Of a stretch of DNA of 64,000 bases, positions 33,300-45,054 are shown in pieces. The notes beneath the pieces were generated by a model. That model was given only the letters and a program-made list of their open reading frames with translations, made no database searches and had not been told where the DNA came from. Numbering within the stretch: the first letter of the stretch is position 1; every line of letters begins with the position of its first letter. Both the position numbers and the translations under genes were made by a program. This DNA comes from Takakia lepidozioides (taxonomy: Eukaryota > Streptophyta > Takakiopsida > Takakiales > Takakiaceae): the NCBI GenBank assembly GCA_030704615.1, contig CM060732.1, positions 3,782,001 to 3,846,000 of the forward strand. Direction: 5' to 3'.

Positions 33300-34308
33300 T
33301 GCCTCAAACACTCTCATCTCCTTACGTTCCCGAGTATGCAAGAATCAAGAATTATTTGGGCAATGACTGGACCGGACACAATGATCGGAGACTTAGCAGC
33401 AGTGCCCTATAACCTCTTCATCTCGTCCACCAATCCGTTGTACATTAACTCCGCCCAAGCAACATCCTCTCCCCTCAAAGCTTTCAGGATCTCCTCTGTG
33501 ATTGACCTACTCAAATACTGTTGATTCTGTTTCATGGCAAACAGAACGTTCAATATTTGGCCAACTTCCCTAAGCCTGGGTACTCAGCTTTGATACAAGC
33601 GTAACCTTGAGTTTTAAAGAAACTCCCTTCTTGAAACAAATTCCCTATCTGCAATCTTGCCCTGTGCTCATCCACATGTCCTGATGACAAATCAAACAAT
33701 TGCTGCAAGTACTGGGGAGTAATTTCTATATCTACTCCCCTCACCTGAGTAACTCCCGCCCGAGGCTCAAAATTCTGAAGAAATTGTATCATGAACTGCC
33801 GATGATGCAAAGACCAGTCCTTGCGTAGCAGCCCCTCCAATCGCAACTCCCTTAGCAGCTGTACTGCCTGCGGTGCTGCAATTGTTTGCTTCTGCTGTAT
33901 CGTGGTGCTCTTCACCCTGATATCCTCCATTCCCCTACAGAATGGAACAGGTAAGTGCGTGTAAGCCTGTGGGGCTTGCAAGTAACGAGTGAGAGAAAAT
34001 ATACTCTCAATGCTTCCGTCATTGCGCCACTGCGTGAGAAGTAAAGCGAGTGTGTAATCCGTTACATCTGCCATAGCTACAAAACTAGTGCTTTGATTGC
34101 CCCTGCCGTCAAGACCTTGGCTATTCCGAGCCACCCCGACTCTTCCGCTCATAACACTTCCTATTTCTTGTTCTTGTTTCTTGGAGGGAACTACCTGCAT
34201 GTAATTCACACTCCTGATTGGCTGTGGACTACTTAGGTAATTTCTTAATTCCACCCCCTCCATGGACATTCCCACCTGGAATGTCCAGTAGGACAGCACA
34301 TGTGGCAT
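33300..34308 (-). pseudogene. extra coding region after integrase, N-terminal part
   Basis: The minus-strand ORF 34308-33550 (252 codons) reads DVTDYTLALLLTQWRNDGSI, RELRLEGLLRKDWSLHHRQF and TQVRGVDIEITPQYLQQLFD. Past its stop, coding-like sequence continues to ~33350 in another frame (SITEEILKALRGEDVAWAEL). The VRGVDIEITPQYLQQLF block faintly resembles the start of the 'plant transposon protein' domain seen in other large plant Ty3 elements; this is a guess from pattern. Together with the two downstream ORFs it forms ~3.9 kb of same-strand coding DNA. Confidence 0.5.
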
Positions 34309-34626
34309 AGGTTTTTTTTTTTTTACTCGGAAAGGGTTCCGTTACCCTTACACTGAATGCATTAATGGGCCCACAATTTGTATTAGCTGTTGTACCGGGT
34401 AGGTACTTTGACGGCCCGATTTGTCCTCTTGCATGATGAAACTCACTCTTGCAATCGATGCAGCGCGGTGTGCTTCGCCTTAGCGGCCACGTGTCCGTTT
34501 CTAAACATGCCCCCGACTTCCCCTCTCCGCGTGGCACATTCTCCAAGTTTGACTTCCAAACTTTTTCTTCACTTGATGGCCACTTTTCTAACGTTAATTC
34601 GTGTCCACCTGTCACGGACCCTATGG

Positions 34627-34735
34627 ACTGTGTAACCTGTATGGGCTGTGTTGGGCTGTGACAGGCTGTGTGGCACTGTGGTGGACTGTGATAGGCTGTG
34701 TCACGCTGTGATGGGCTGTGATAGGCTGTGTGACA
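34627..34735. repeat. internal GGCTGTG minisatellite
   Basis: About a dozen GGCTGTG-like units (GGGCTGTGTTGGGCTGTGAC and similar). It is the same word as in both LTRs of this element but located internally, between integrase and the extra coding region. The ORF reading CHSPTQ-like repeats across it is an artefact of the array. Confidence 0.65.
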
Positions 34736-34769
34736 CTTGTACTTCCTGCCCTGATCATACACGCTCGGC

Positions 34770-36133
34770 TTAACGACAAGTGCTCCATACTCCGTTGGTA
34801 TCACTGGCGCAGCCCGTGACTGTTTGCGTTTCAACATGCAAATCGTGCTGCAATGGTTTGTCATGGATACCACTGTACCCCTTCAACTTATTGGCATTGA
34901 CTCTTCCCAGCATCTCTTTGTTAATGGTTTGTAACATGGTTGTGTTGTTATCATACATCTTTTGTATGACATAAGGTCCCTTCCATGGTGATTTAAGCTT
35001 AGAAGCTTTAATCTTCCCCTTCTTCTGCAACCAGAGAACCAAATCTCCCGTCTTAAAAGTCTTTAATTTGCCTTCATCAAACTATTCCTTCCTCTTCATC
35101 TGAATTCTGGTCATGTTATCAGCTGCATCAGCACATACTTCTTCCACATGGTATAATTCATGTTTCCTGACCTTAATTGAATCTTTCAATTCCATTCTCT
35201 TTCCCCATTCAGTTCTCATGGTAGGTAACAAGAATTCCACTGGAAGTAAAGCTTCCATACCATAAACTAATTGGAATGGTGTATACTTAGTGGTAACTTT
35301 ATATGAAGTCCTGTATGACCACAAAGCTGTCAGCAGCTTTGTATCCCAATCTGTTCTGTTTGCATTGACTATCTTAGCCAAATAGTACATAATATTTTGT
35401 TGGTAGCCTCTGCCTGCCCATTACCCTGTGGGTAATACGTTGTACTCTTCATATGCACAATCATGAACTCTTTAGTCAATAGTTCAATGGTCTCATTAAT
35501 GAAGCGACTTCCCTGGTCACTGATAAATTCCAAAGGACAGCCAAATCGTGTAAGTATGTTCTCATACAGGAACCTTGCTGTGGACTTGGCTGTGTTGTCC
35601 CTCAGAGCTTTAGCTTCCACCCACTTCGTAGTATAATCAGTGGCTGTAATTATGTACTTATTCTGTGTGTTCTTGGCCGGTGGGTTAATTGGTCCAACAA
35701 AGTCTAGTCCCCATTTCTGAAATGGTTCAGTAGGCATCGTAGGATGCACAGCCATCTTCCCAGATCTCTGCAAAGGTCCTAGCCTCTGACATTCATCACA
35801 ACTCTGACAATACTTGTGTACATCTTTGAACAAAGTAGGCCACCAGTAACCTGCAAGTAGTATCTTCTTACTGGTAGTCTCTTCTCCAAAATGACCTCCA
35901 GCCACTCCTTTATGAACTTCCTCCAAGACTTTATTTACTTCATGGTGGTACAAAGATCGTTTAAGTACTCCATCAGGTCCTAGCTTATACATTCTGCCCC
36001 CTACCATAGTATAAGGTAAAGCCTTGATAGCGATTCTCTTCCTCTGCTCCTTATCATAACTAGGTGGGCACTGACCATGAGTAAGGTAGTATCTGATTGG
36101 CCACTGCCAATCTAACCATTCATCTACACTTCC
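34770..36133 (-). pseudogene. giant Ty3 integrase
   Basis: From 36007 the minus strand shows the HHCC zinc finger (HFGEETTSKKILLAGYWWPT; YCQSCDECQRL), then the catalytic core: aspartate in LDFVGPINPP, aspartate in ISDQGSRFINETI, glutamate in PQGNGQAEATNKI. After a frameshift at 35369-35390 comes the LLTALWSYRTSYKVTTKYTP block. After a TAG at 35082-35084 comes a C-terminal KSPWKGPYVIQKMYDNN / NANKLKGY domain. There is no chromodomain. A TAG at 36134-36136 separates it from RNase H. It belongs to the element 29438-46627. Confidence 0.88.
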
Positions 36134-37097
36134 CTACACCTCCATTGCAAATAAATTCGCATCAGGTAATTGGTCGTCTACTCCTGTGGCGGCCTCTCCT
36201 GTTGTTAGGCGTGACAAATGATCTGCCACAAGATGCAAACGGCCAGGCTTGTAAACAACTTCGAACTCAAACTCGTGCAAGATTATTAACCACCTTGCTA
36301 TCCTTCCACTTATCAAAGGTTTGTTCACCAGATATATCAGAGCCTGGTGATCCACATAAAACATAAACTTTCTTCCCAATAGGTAATGCCTGAATTTCTT
36401 GACTGCATAAATCATTGTCAGTGCTTCTCTTTCAGTTGTGCTATAGTTCCTTTCAGCACTGTTCATCAACCTGCTAGCATAGTACAAAGGTGAATCTATA
36501 TTTCCTGTAACATTTTGGGCTAACACCGCTCCCAACGTTTCTCCTGAGGCATCACAATGAACATGAAATACTACATGTCAGTGAGGGTTAATCAGCACAG
36601 GTGTAGTTGTTACTGACAATGTAAGTTCCTCAAAAGCCTGTTGACATTCATCTGTCCATGCAAACACTGCATCTTTCTTCAGAAGCTTGCTCAATGGTGC
36701 TGCTATCTGTGCATACCTTTTGACAAATCTTCTGTAATAACTGGTTTGTCCAAGAAATTTCGTTAGACTCTTAACATTTACTGGTGGTGGAGAGGCTTTA
36801 ATGGCCTCTGTCTTCCTGGGATCCACAAGAAGTCCCCTCTTACACACAATGTGTCCCAAAAGCACCCCTGAGTTCACACAGAAAGTACATTTCTCTGGAT
36901 TCAGGCCCAGACCTCTCATCCTGCATCTGGCCAAACATAACTCCAATTTATGCAAGTGCTCATTCTTAGAGCTGTACACACTGAAATCATCCAAGAACAC
37001 CTGCATGAAATCATCCAGATACTCATGAAAAGATTCATTTATCACTCTCTGAAAGGTTGCTGGTGCATTACAAAGTCCAAAAGGCATGACTTTGTAT
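36134..37097 (-). pseudogene. giant Ty3 reverse transcriptase C-half and RNase H
   Basis: The part downstream of the CACTA insertion, starting MPFGLCNAPATFQRV. The polymerase motif is FLDDFSVYS, followed by the tether (FLGQTSYYRRFVKRYAQIAA). A TGA at 36578-36580 interrupts the frame before RNase H (HCDASGETLGAVLAQN, TTEREALTMIYAVKKFRHYL, YKPGRLHLVADHLSRL). Only one RNase H domain is visible. The frame would otherwise be shared from 37087 to 36137. Confidence 0.88.
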
Positions 37098-38226
37098 CAC
37101 TACAACAGATGAGCGTTTTTATGACTGCACATATGACTATTTTTTCAGTCCTATATGCGTTCATGACTATATCACTCTGCAGTGAAAAAAGCCCTGTCAT
37201 AGCGACTAGTCTTTAGGACTGCGTTTTGCAAGTCATAGCCGTGACTGCGTGCGTGGCACCTGGAGTCATGTTGTAGAGAGGATGTAGTCACAACTATATG
37301 ATTTATATATGACTAACTATATGACTACATGTCTACAAAGTATAACTCCATTGGAGAGGCGTCAGAGAGACATATGTAGCACTCCGGATGTGACACGTGT
37401 CCACATGGACAACATATGTGACCCACACGTGGGAAAGAATATCGTATCATATAATGCCACGTTGCCATGATGTAGTCATGAGTATATAACTTCATGACTA
37501 AAGAGGATTTTTAATAATATTTTAATTTAATAAATTAAATCATACATAATATTTAGATTATTAATTGATTTAAATTCTCATTAGGTATCTAGGAAAATAG
37601 AATGGAAGCCATTGTTGTCTTTTTTTTATTATTTTTATTTTTGTTAACAAAGAGGGATAGTGGGGACATTGGCCTCTAGAACTTTATAGGTAATGGACAT
37701 AAAATGTCCTTGGATACAAAGAGGAAAAATAACCTCTGGATAAGTGCCATAGAGGCTGAAAGAGGAAGACACAGCTTCGCGTACCAAGACAAGAAAGAGT
37801 AGTAAGAAGGAAGGCAAGCAAAGAAGGGGGTCTGTATAGAGCTAAAGAGTCTAGCAGGAAAAGAGACTGCAGCCAGAAACTACTGCCATAACTTGGAAAT
37901 AGAAAGGCACCGAGCTAAGGAGAAGAACTGAAAATCAGCTAACAATGTCATAAGAAAGCTAGGCCCTAGGCCTAGCCTTCCACTTCCTAAAAGATCTACA
38001 GATGGAGACACATCCCTGCAGGGGTCGTGCTCTTCAGCTCAAGACCAACCAATTGATCATCTATCCATGCAAGTTTCTTGTAGCTATCCTTCCACAGGGA
38101 ATCATATGTAATCTGGAGATTGAAATCCGACCCTCTTGGATGAATCTGGACCCATGCACTCTATCCCTGCTCCTTCAGCTATCCATGCCTCTGCACAAAT
38201 CATGTATATATGTATCATGTATCAGA

Positions 38227-38227
38227 G

Positions 38228-38281
<54 letters not shown>
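38227..38281. repeat. (GA)n microsatellite
   Basis: About 27 uninterrupted GA units inside the CACTA element. ORFs that translate it as Arg-Glu repeats are artefacts. Confidence 0.95.
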
Positions 38282-38284
<3 letters not shown>

Positions 38285-39984
38285 TTACGATGTCACATTC
38301 CCAATCTCTGGGGGGAGCTTAAGAATACAGTTCGTAATAAAAAAAGCCCTTTAAAAATACTGGTTTGGTAATTCTTGGGTTCAAATAGCTTAAACAAGTA
38401 TGTTGTAAGCTCTATGGTCTTTGAGAAAACAATTCCAGCAGGCCTAAGAGTGAGAGCTTTGATGAAAACAATTCCCTATTACAGCTTTAAAGGACTTGTA
38501 TGTTCCTAAAAGCACAAGCTGAACTGATTGTACTTCCATAAGTAGATGCAAGGCTATGGTATGTATCCCAGGGCCTTATCCAGTCACTCTATCAAGTTTT
38601 AGAGAGATCCTCAAAAATACCAGTCTGTAATCAGGTTATAATCTCCATGGGGGAGCTTGAAAGAATGTATGTGTTCTTAAAAAGGCTTACCCAATGCCTT
38701 ACTTAATACATTCTAAACTGGTGAGGCATAAACAACACTGTCTGACTCTCCAAAAGGCCAGAAAACAGGTATGGAAAAATGCATCCAATGTCACACTTGC
38801 ATCACCAAACCCTTGTCATCACAACCAGCCCGAACCTTCACAATAAGGTCTGATTTCTAGGAGGCCCAGCCCATTTACTTCCCTGACTTAACAGATTTGG
38901 TTACCAAGAACCAGAAATCAAAGTAAAGGTTTAAGGCATATCCCCCTTGAAGCAGCTTTGAAGCAGAAAATTGCAACAACGGCAGCTTGCAGCATATCTT
39001 ATCCCTCCTGCAGTAACCAGATCATCTGCAAGCCAAAGAGTTCATGCCAAGTGAAATCCCTCACTTGCGCCCGTCCCAAAAACAAACACAAAAAATGTTT
39101 TGTGCGTTAGTGAGGATGAGCGAGGTGAATTACAGGATTTCACAGTTGCTATCCATGTCAAGTATGAGCCATAAAGCATGCAAAGATCACAGAACCAACA
39201 GAAGAAAGCATAGATGTGACCCACAAAGAACCTCAATCTTTTGTGGAGTAGGACGTTGCAGTGTTCATCATCTGAATTTGAACGAGCACAACAGAATGCA
39301 ACGGGAGGAGAGTTGAGGACAGGTTGTATCTTGTAATACAGGCCGCTTCCCCACCTCCATAACCGCCGCTGCTTCATCAATGAGGAAAAAACGTAGGCAA
39401 ACATAACAGTATGTCATTTGCCATCGCGGGAGATGAAAGTGTCTGCCGTCATCGCGCGTTCAAAAAACAAGAACACACCCGTTCGGATCTTGCTGCTCGG
39501 GCATTCAGCTGCCATCAAGCATTCGTCCGCCATCGCCCTCTTCCAGAGAAAAAAAACACGCACGATATCGTGCTGTGTCTAGGGCAGAGAGACACTTAAA
39601 GGAAAACCACCCGCGATTTCATCCACCATCCGGTATGGATGGTATCAGACCAGGATGAAAAATGGGCATTCAATAGGTTTAAATCAAAGGAGCATAAACC
39701 TAAAATGCATTGAAATGCATATCTGCCTGTAAATCATCCAGTTATGGTTATAACAGAAATTTCATTCAGTATGGATGAAACCTTAAAAACCCTCTTGGAT
39801 GAACCTGGACCTCTATCCCTGGTCCTTTAGCTACCCCTGTCTGTGTACAAATCATGAATACTTGCTGCTAGCAGCTGACACTGACGGCGTGAAGTTCTTC
39901 CAGCAAACCCCAACCCTAATTATTACAGTAGTTCTAATTCTAAATTGCATCTACTTCTCTCTAGTGTAGTCCAACATGCATTCA

Positions 39985-40333
39985 CCTTTTTGTTTCCATT
40001 GTCTCGCCATTGACTGGGGTCGGAAAAGTGTTCATTCCAAAGCTTCTCCTCATCTCTATTACCTGTTTTTGGATACTTTCATGCTACCAAACAGAGCAAA
40101 ACAGGCTGAAATAGGTCAAAGAAGAAGGTATCCTCACCACATTGTCCTTTACCTTGTATCATGACCCATAGAGGATTTGACCGACCATCAGCCCAAAAGG
40201 ACCCCTTGTGTGTGCTGCTTGTATCTGTAGTCAGGTAATGTTGGATTGGTATGTGAGATCGAACCACCACAGTGCAGCTGAGCAGGCAGAGATTGAAACA
40301 CGGCCTGCTAAGACCAAGCTGACTCTCCCAAGA
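39985..40333 (-). repeat. dispersed repeat inside CACTA, copy 1
   Basis: The reverse complement matches 56757-57206 over most of its length: TTCTTGGGAGAGTCRGYTTG at one end, GGCCGTGTTTCAATCTCTGC, GATGGTCGGTCAAATCCTC, and GAATGAACACTTTYCCGACC near the other end. The copy at 57 kb has ~100 extra bases in the middle. Either the CACTA element picked up a genomic repeat, or the other copy derives from a related element. Confidence 0.7.
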
Positions 40334-40439
40334 ACGGCGAGCGTCTCCTCGTCTCGTCTCTCTCCCAAAAGCGGCGAGCTCACAAGAATGTTGGGATCTT
40401 CTCCTCGTCTCCTCTCCTCCTCCTCTCCTCCTTCCTGCA

Positions 40440-40552
40440 TCATTTGCTCAAGAGTAGGAAGGTCTGCAAAGCCTCCATCCCACGCCCCTGCATATCCTAC
40501 GATCATCGCGTTCCATGACACAACATCAAATAGATGGTGAAACGCAGGAGAC
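40440..40552 (-). pseudogene. PPR gene fragment captured by CACTA
   Basis: The minus strand reads LFDVVSWNAMIVGYAGAWDG, then EQMMQEG after a gap, matching the PPR motif unit seen at 63.5 kb (VVSWSAMIAGYAQHGCG ... YKQM). Similarity is also visible in the DNA. It is a ~110 bp piece without start or stop, flanked by CACTA sequence, so it is a transduplicated gene fragment. Confidence 0.65.
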
Positions 40553-41270
40553 AAAAAAGCCTAAGTCCCAACCCGGTGTAAAGTTCGGCGGTGTAATCTT
40601 AAACCGTTAGATCTTAAACAATCTAGACCGTTAGATCCTGTAAAATCTAACGATTCAAAATAATTTTCATCACATGATGTAACCTTGTACAACCACGTAT
40701 TTTAATCTCATATATCTTGCGATCCTTGTTAAGCCACGTCCATCCAGGTCCAATTTTTTTAACAGATATCAAATCGACACACCGTATAGGCGGATGGATG
40801 AACCCATCCATTGAATGAATTCATTAATGTATATGCCTTTTAAATGACATGTGTAGTGATGTAGTCATATATATAGAGTTATGAAACAATTTGCAGTAAG
40901 GGACTCATAAGTTTACATGCCATGTCATCGATGGATAAACTCATCTAATGGATGAATACATTCATGTATGTGCTTTCAAAATGACACGTGTAGGGATGTA
41001 GTCGTATAAATAAAGCTGTAAAACCATCTTCAGTCATGGAGTTACAAGATTCCATGAAACGTCGTCCACGTCTAGTCAAACATATCACACTAGTCATAAA
41101 ACCATCCTTGTCATCATGGTCAGCAATGTTTGACCAATGCTCCCTAATTTTCCGGAGTCATGTAGTGATATCCATTACTATAAAGTGATAAAACTATGAC
41201 TGCAACGCATTTCAGCGCTCTGTAGTCGTGTACCTAGTGCCGTTTTTATGACTCCGCCAAATCCGTAGTC

Positions 41271-42457
41271 CTAAAAACACTCATCTCTTGTAGTGTATGC
41301 ATAAGCACCCCAGTCTGTGATGAAAGCTGTCTTTCCCTGGTCTTCTTCTGCCACTTGCACTTGATTATAACCACTGAAGCCATCCATGAATGAATACATC
41401 TCATGGCCTGCCACAGTGTCCAATACCGCTTCTGTGAATGGCAAAGGGAAATGATCTTTCTTCGTGCAAGCATTCAACTTCTTATAGTTCACACAAACTC
41501 TTAGTTTACCATTCTTCTTGGGAACTATCACAATGGGTGACAACCAAGTTGTATACTCTATCGGGTATATAAACTTAGCCTCAGCCAACTTCTTGATCTC
41601 TTCTCCAACCTTCTGTGCATAGTTGGGATTCATTCTGTACCTTGCCTGTTTGATTGGTACTGACCCTAGTTCCAGTTCAATCTTATGTTGACAGATCTCA
41701 GGTGGTATCCCTTTTAGATCCTCGTAGCTCCAGGCAAATACATCTCTGTATTTGATGAACAAACTCTTAGCTTCCTCAAAGAATTCTGGCTCCAAATCTA
41801 CCTTCACCATCCTCGGTTCCTCTTCAGTTCCCACATTCACTTCTCTCACCTGCTCATCAGCTGTGATTGTCCAACCAGTCACCACTTCATCCTGTAAACT
41901 CACAGTGGCTGGTTCCTCTAGGATTTCCATTTCTCCTTCTCTTTCTTCATAGAAATGTGGTGGGTAACTGCTTGTTTCACCTTCAATTGGTGTTGCTGTC
42001 ACTACACCACAGCAGATACCTTTTAAACAACTTAGGCCTTCCAGCTGCATCTCTGCAACCTGCTCCCACTCTGGTGTGCAGCGAACAGGGTAGCTTCCTG
42101 CTCCTCATCAAGTTCTCCCCTCCAGTCATACTCCCTGACCCCTCGAGGTCTTCTCGTAGCAGGTAATCTACTAGATTTCTTAGTGGTAATTTGTATCTTG
42201 TGCATCCCATCATGCACAGTTAGTAACTGGGAATTCCAGTCATGGAATACCCTAGCCTGTTTCAGCCACGGACGTCCCAACAATAAGGAGTAAGCTTCCA
42301 TGACTTCATCCATTTTTAACACAGTTACTGTGATCATAAAGATCATCTTTTGAATCTATATCTTAACTCCTCTTATCAATCCCAGTGGCTGTACACTTCT
42401 TTGATCTGCCATTGTTACTGTAAATGGGGCTGGCTTCATGTTACTTAGACCAAGCTT
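41271..42457 (-). pseudogene. giant Ty3 protease C-half and reverse transcriptase N-half
   Basis: From 42457 the minus strand reads the late protease (KLGLSNMKPAPFTVTMADQR; YSLLLGRPWLKQARVFHDW), then after a frame change near 42050-42100 a linker. The reverse transcriptase start follows (GIPPEICQHKIELE; LSPIVIVPKKNGKLRVCVNY; YNQVQVAEEDQGKTAF). It ends at the CACTA insertion. The protease active-site half is missing here because it lies inverted at 42459-43190. Confidence 0.85.
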
Positions 42458-42458
42458 C

Positions 42459-43190
42459 TGCCTTAATTATGGGGAAGAACTGTGTTACTATTGTAATCAG
42501 GCAGGCCATCGCAAGGCAACCTGTCCATTCTGGATCAGACACCAGAATGAGATGAGAGCTCCTGTGAATGAGGGGCCAGTGGTGGCAGCTCACATGGTTA
42601 GGCCATGTGTTGTACCAGAAGTAAGTACAATGATAGTAACGAGAAGCAAAGCCAAACTAATACCTCCAGTAGATGAGGAAGATGATAATAATGAAGATGG
42701 CGGTGATGTGCCTCAAGATGATGAGGCTTGGAGAGATGAGAAGGAACTGCACAAGGAAGTGGCAGATACCATAAGGGAAATGCAGAAGAGTACTGATATT
42801 CCTATGGCAGATTCCTCTGATTCTGAAAGAGAAGAGGAAGTGAGTGAGGATGAAGGGAACAAAGAAGCTGCAGACATGCAGAGTAATGAAGGGACTTTGG
42901 CTGAAGTAATATGCCAGTCCAAAGCGGAGATTACCATTGGACAGCTATTGGCTGTGGCACCTTATTGTAGACATAGGCTGTATCAAGCAATCAATCGAAT
43001 TGCCCATGTGACAGGGAACACAGACCTGAACAGCAAGGTGACCAGTTATAATGTGAAGCCGGAAGGGCGAGAAACAGTCATAGACTTTGATGATTCTATG
43101 CCAGTAATCCAATTGAGAATTGGAAGCACAGAACTAACTGATGTACTGATAGATGGAGGCTCTGGAGTGAATATCATGACATTGTTTCTG
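42459..43190 (+). pseudogene. inverted segment: zinc knuckle and protease active site of the giant Ty3
   Basis: On the plus strand, opposite to the rest of the element, an open frame (annotatable from 42438 to 43193) reads CYYCNQAGHRKATC (a CCHC knuckle) and ELCYYCNQAGHRKATCPFW. A long acidic linker follows (DEEDDNNEDGGDVPQDDEAW), then VIQLRIGSTELTDVLIDGGS, the aspartic-protease active-site strand. Just left of it the minus strand carries the second half of the same protease, and just right the minus-strand gag frame loses meaning. The simplest reading is an in-place inversion of ~0.73 kb. The last ~55 codons of the gag ORF are antisense to this segment. Confidence 0.8.
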
Positions 43191-45034
43191 TAATCCTGAC
43201 TCCCTGGCTGGTAATTCCCCCTTGGATTACCCTGATAGTTGCCTCTGGAATTCCCTTGGTAATTCCCTCTTGGATTACCTCTTCCTTCCATGCCATTGTT
43301 ATAACCACCAGGCCTACCATAGTGGTCCTGATCACTGTTTCTTCTTGGCTGGGGCTGCACTTGATGCACCCTTACTTGCCTAGGTTCTCTAGCTGTTGTC
43401 CTTCTGTTGTAGTAACAATTCTCAGTAGAATGATTATCCATCTTACAGATAGTACAATGTTTCTCCTTCATGTGGCATTCAGTGGTGGTATGGCCTTCAT
43501 TCTGGCACTTTGCACACCAAACACCCTTCCTCCAATGTGTTGCAGCCTCTGTGGCATACTTCTTCAAGATTTCTTCTAATCTTTTCTCATAGTTATCCCT
43601 CTTCAACTTTTCCTTCATCTTACTCTTCCTTTTCAGCTCTTGCTCTTCTTCCTCATCTGACTCATCCTCAGAGTCCTCATCATCCCTTTTCTCCCTCTTG
43701 AGCATTCCCAATTGCTCAATTCTGTTCGCTGTTTCAAATGCCTCTTCCACTGTATTATGGGGTAACATATCCACTTTCTTTTGCAACTCTGGTCTTAGTC
43801 CACTCACAAACCAAGTCTTCTGTAAACCTGGTGCTTGTACAGCAGCCAACTTTTTCATCATCAATTCCATTTTTTCCATATACTCCTCAACAGTTTCATG
43901 CTTCTTTTGCTTTAACTGTTGTAAACTTCCATACACTTCATCCTCAGTTTTACTTGTCCTGAACCTATTTCGGAATGTTGTATTCAAGCCATTCCAGGTT
44001 AGGAAATGATTATCAGGGAATCTTGCATACCATTCACTTGCTTTCTTGATAAGTGAACAAGGAAACAATCTCATCTTGGCATCATCGCCATTCTCATTGT
44101 TCACAATACAAATGTGCTCAAATTGGCTAATGTGTACATCAGGATCCCATTTTCTTGAATATACTGGAAAAGGTGGTTTTGCACGTGTTGGTTGTAACGC
44201 CATCTGTGGCCCTACCTTCTGCCCACTGACAGATGATGGCCCCCTTGCTGGTGCTGGTCCTTGAGGACCTGTTGTAGTTATGGTGGATCTTCCACCAAGT
44301 GATGGCCCCTGAGCACTCCCTGCTACTGGCCCCACGATATTCACAGTATTCCCAGCTCCAGTTGCACTACTTCCCACACTCCCTGTCCCCCCAGAGCCAG
44401 ATCCAGGCTGCCCGCCTGATCCCCCTGAGCCGACACCTTCGTTGGCCTGTGATCCAAGTGCTCCACTTGATCCAGGTCCAACGGGTTGGGATGTCCTGGT
44501 TGTAGTCTCAACCTCAGCTGTTGGGTCTACTTCTTCATACTCTTCCTCTTCCAATTTCTTCTCTCTGTTTTCATCCTCCAAGTTCTGCCCTTGGGTTTCT
44601 TCTTCACTCATGTAACTCAACTGCAATGGTGTTGGAGAGTCTGAACTCTCCGTTGGCTCTGCCACATCCTCTCCTCCTTCTTCACCTTCCGTTTCAAGAA
44701 CTGGAGTTCCTGCTTTTGGTGTTCCATGCCAACTCTTATCAAAGATTTCTGTCAAATCTTTTATCCAGGGATGTACCTCAGATCTTTCACCTTGTGGTTG
44801 ATCTTCTTCCAGTACCAATTCCCTTAATCTTTCTTGCAAAGAAAAAGAAGGAGTGGCATCCAACTCTAGTTCTTCCGGTATGGGTGATGTACTCTCTGAT
44901 CTTAATGGTGTGAGAGGTCCAGATGATTCCCCTATGTCTATTCCTCTCTCCCAAAGATATGGATAATTAGCTTTCAGATAACTTTCTCTTTTTGCTGAAT
45001 ATCTCTGGAGTCTAGCTTCTCTTTCATCACTCAT
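43191..45034 (-). pseudogene. giant Ty3 gag
   Basis: Starts at ATG 45032-45034. About 610 authentic codons: an acidic N-terminus (GEEGGEDVAEPTESSDSPTP) and a Gly/Ser-rich linker around residues 190-270. Then the retrotransposon gag domain (FEHICIVNNENGDDAKMRLF, IKKASEWYARFPDNHFLTWN, ETVEEYMEKMELMMKKLAAV), a charged stretch (EDSEDESDEEEEQELKRK) and two CCHC zinc knuckles (CAKCQNEGHTTTEC, CTICKMDNHSTENC). Arg/Gly/Asn-rich repeats (RGNYQGNPRGNYQ) follow. The open frame formally runs to 43046, but past ~43190 it is antisense of the inverted segment. A third knuckle lies in that segment. By family knowledge it forms the particle and binds RNA. Confidence 0.88.
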
Positions 45035-45054
45035 GTCCCATGTCTTTCATTTCT

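Larger units (their letters stand above)
37098..41295. mobile_element. non-autonomous CACTA transposon nested in the Ty3 RT
   Basis: The ends are inverted: CACTACAACAGATGAGCG at 37098 and the reverse complement of CACTACAAGAGATGAGTG ending at 41295. They are flanked by the 3-bp target duplication TAT (37095-37097, 41296-41298). CACTACAA ends plus a 3-bp duplication diagnose the CACTA (En/Spm) superfamily. Subterminal GTAGTCAT/ATGACTAC words cluster at both ends, as usual for transposase binding. No transposase ORF was found (longest ORF 120 codons), so it needs help in trans. It carries host-like sequence, including a PPR fragment. Confidence 0.92.

Noticed and set aside
30415-34308. Envelope gene of the giant Ty3 element
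   Set aside because: No signal peptide, transmembrane helix or glycoprotein pattern is visible; the coiled coil alone is not evidence of an envelope. Left as unknown protein.
34229-34873. 214-codon ORF with CHSPTQ-like repeats after integrase
   Set aside because: Its repeat part is the GGCTGTG minisatellite in antisense; the rest has no family resemblance.
38002-38354. ORFs with long Arg-Glu repeats
   Set aside because: Direct translation of the (GA)n microsatellite within the CACTA element.
43046-43190. C-terminal ~50 codons of the gag ORF
   Set aside because: They are antisense to the inverted zinc-knuckle/protease segment and not real Gag sequence.
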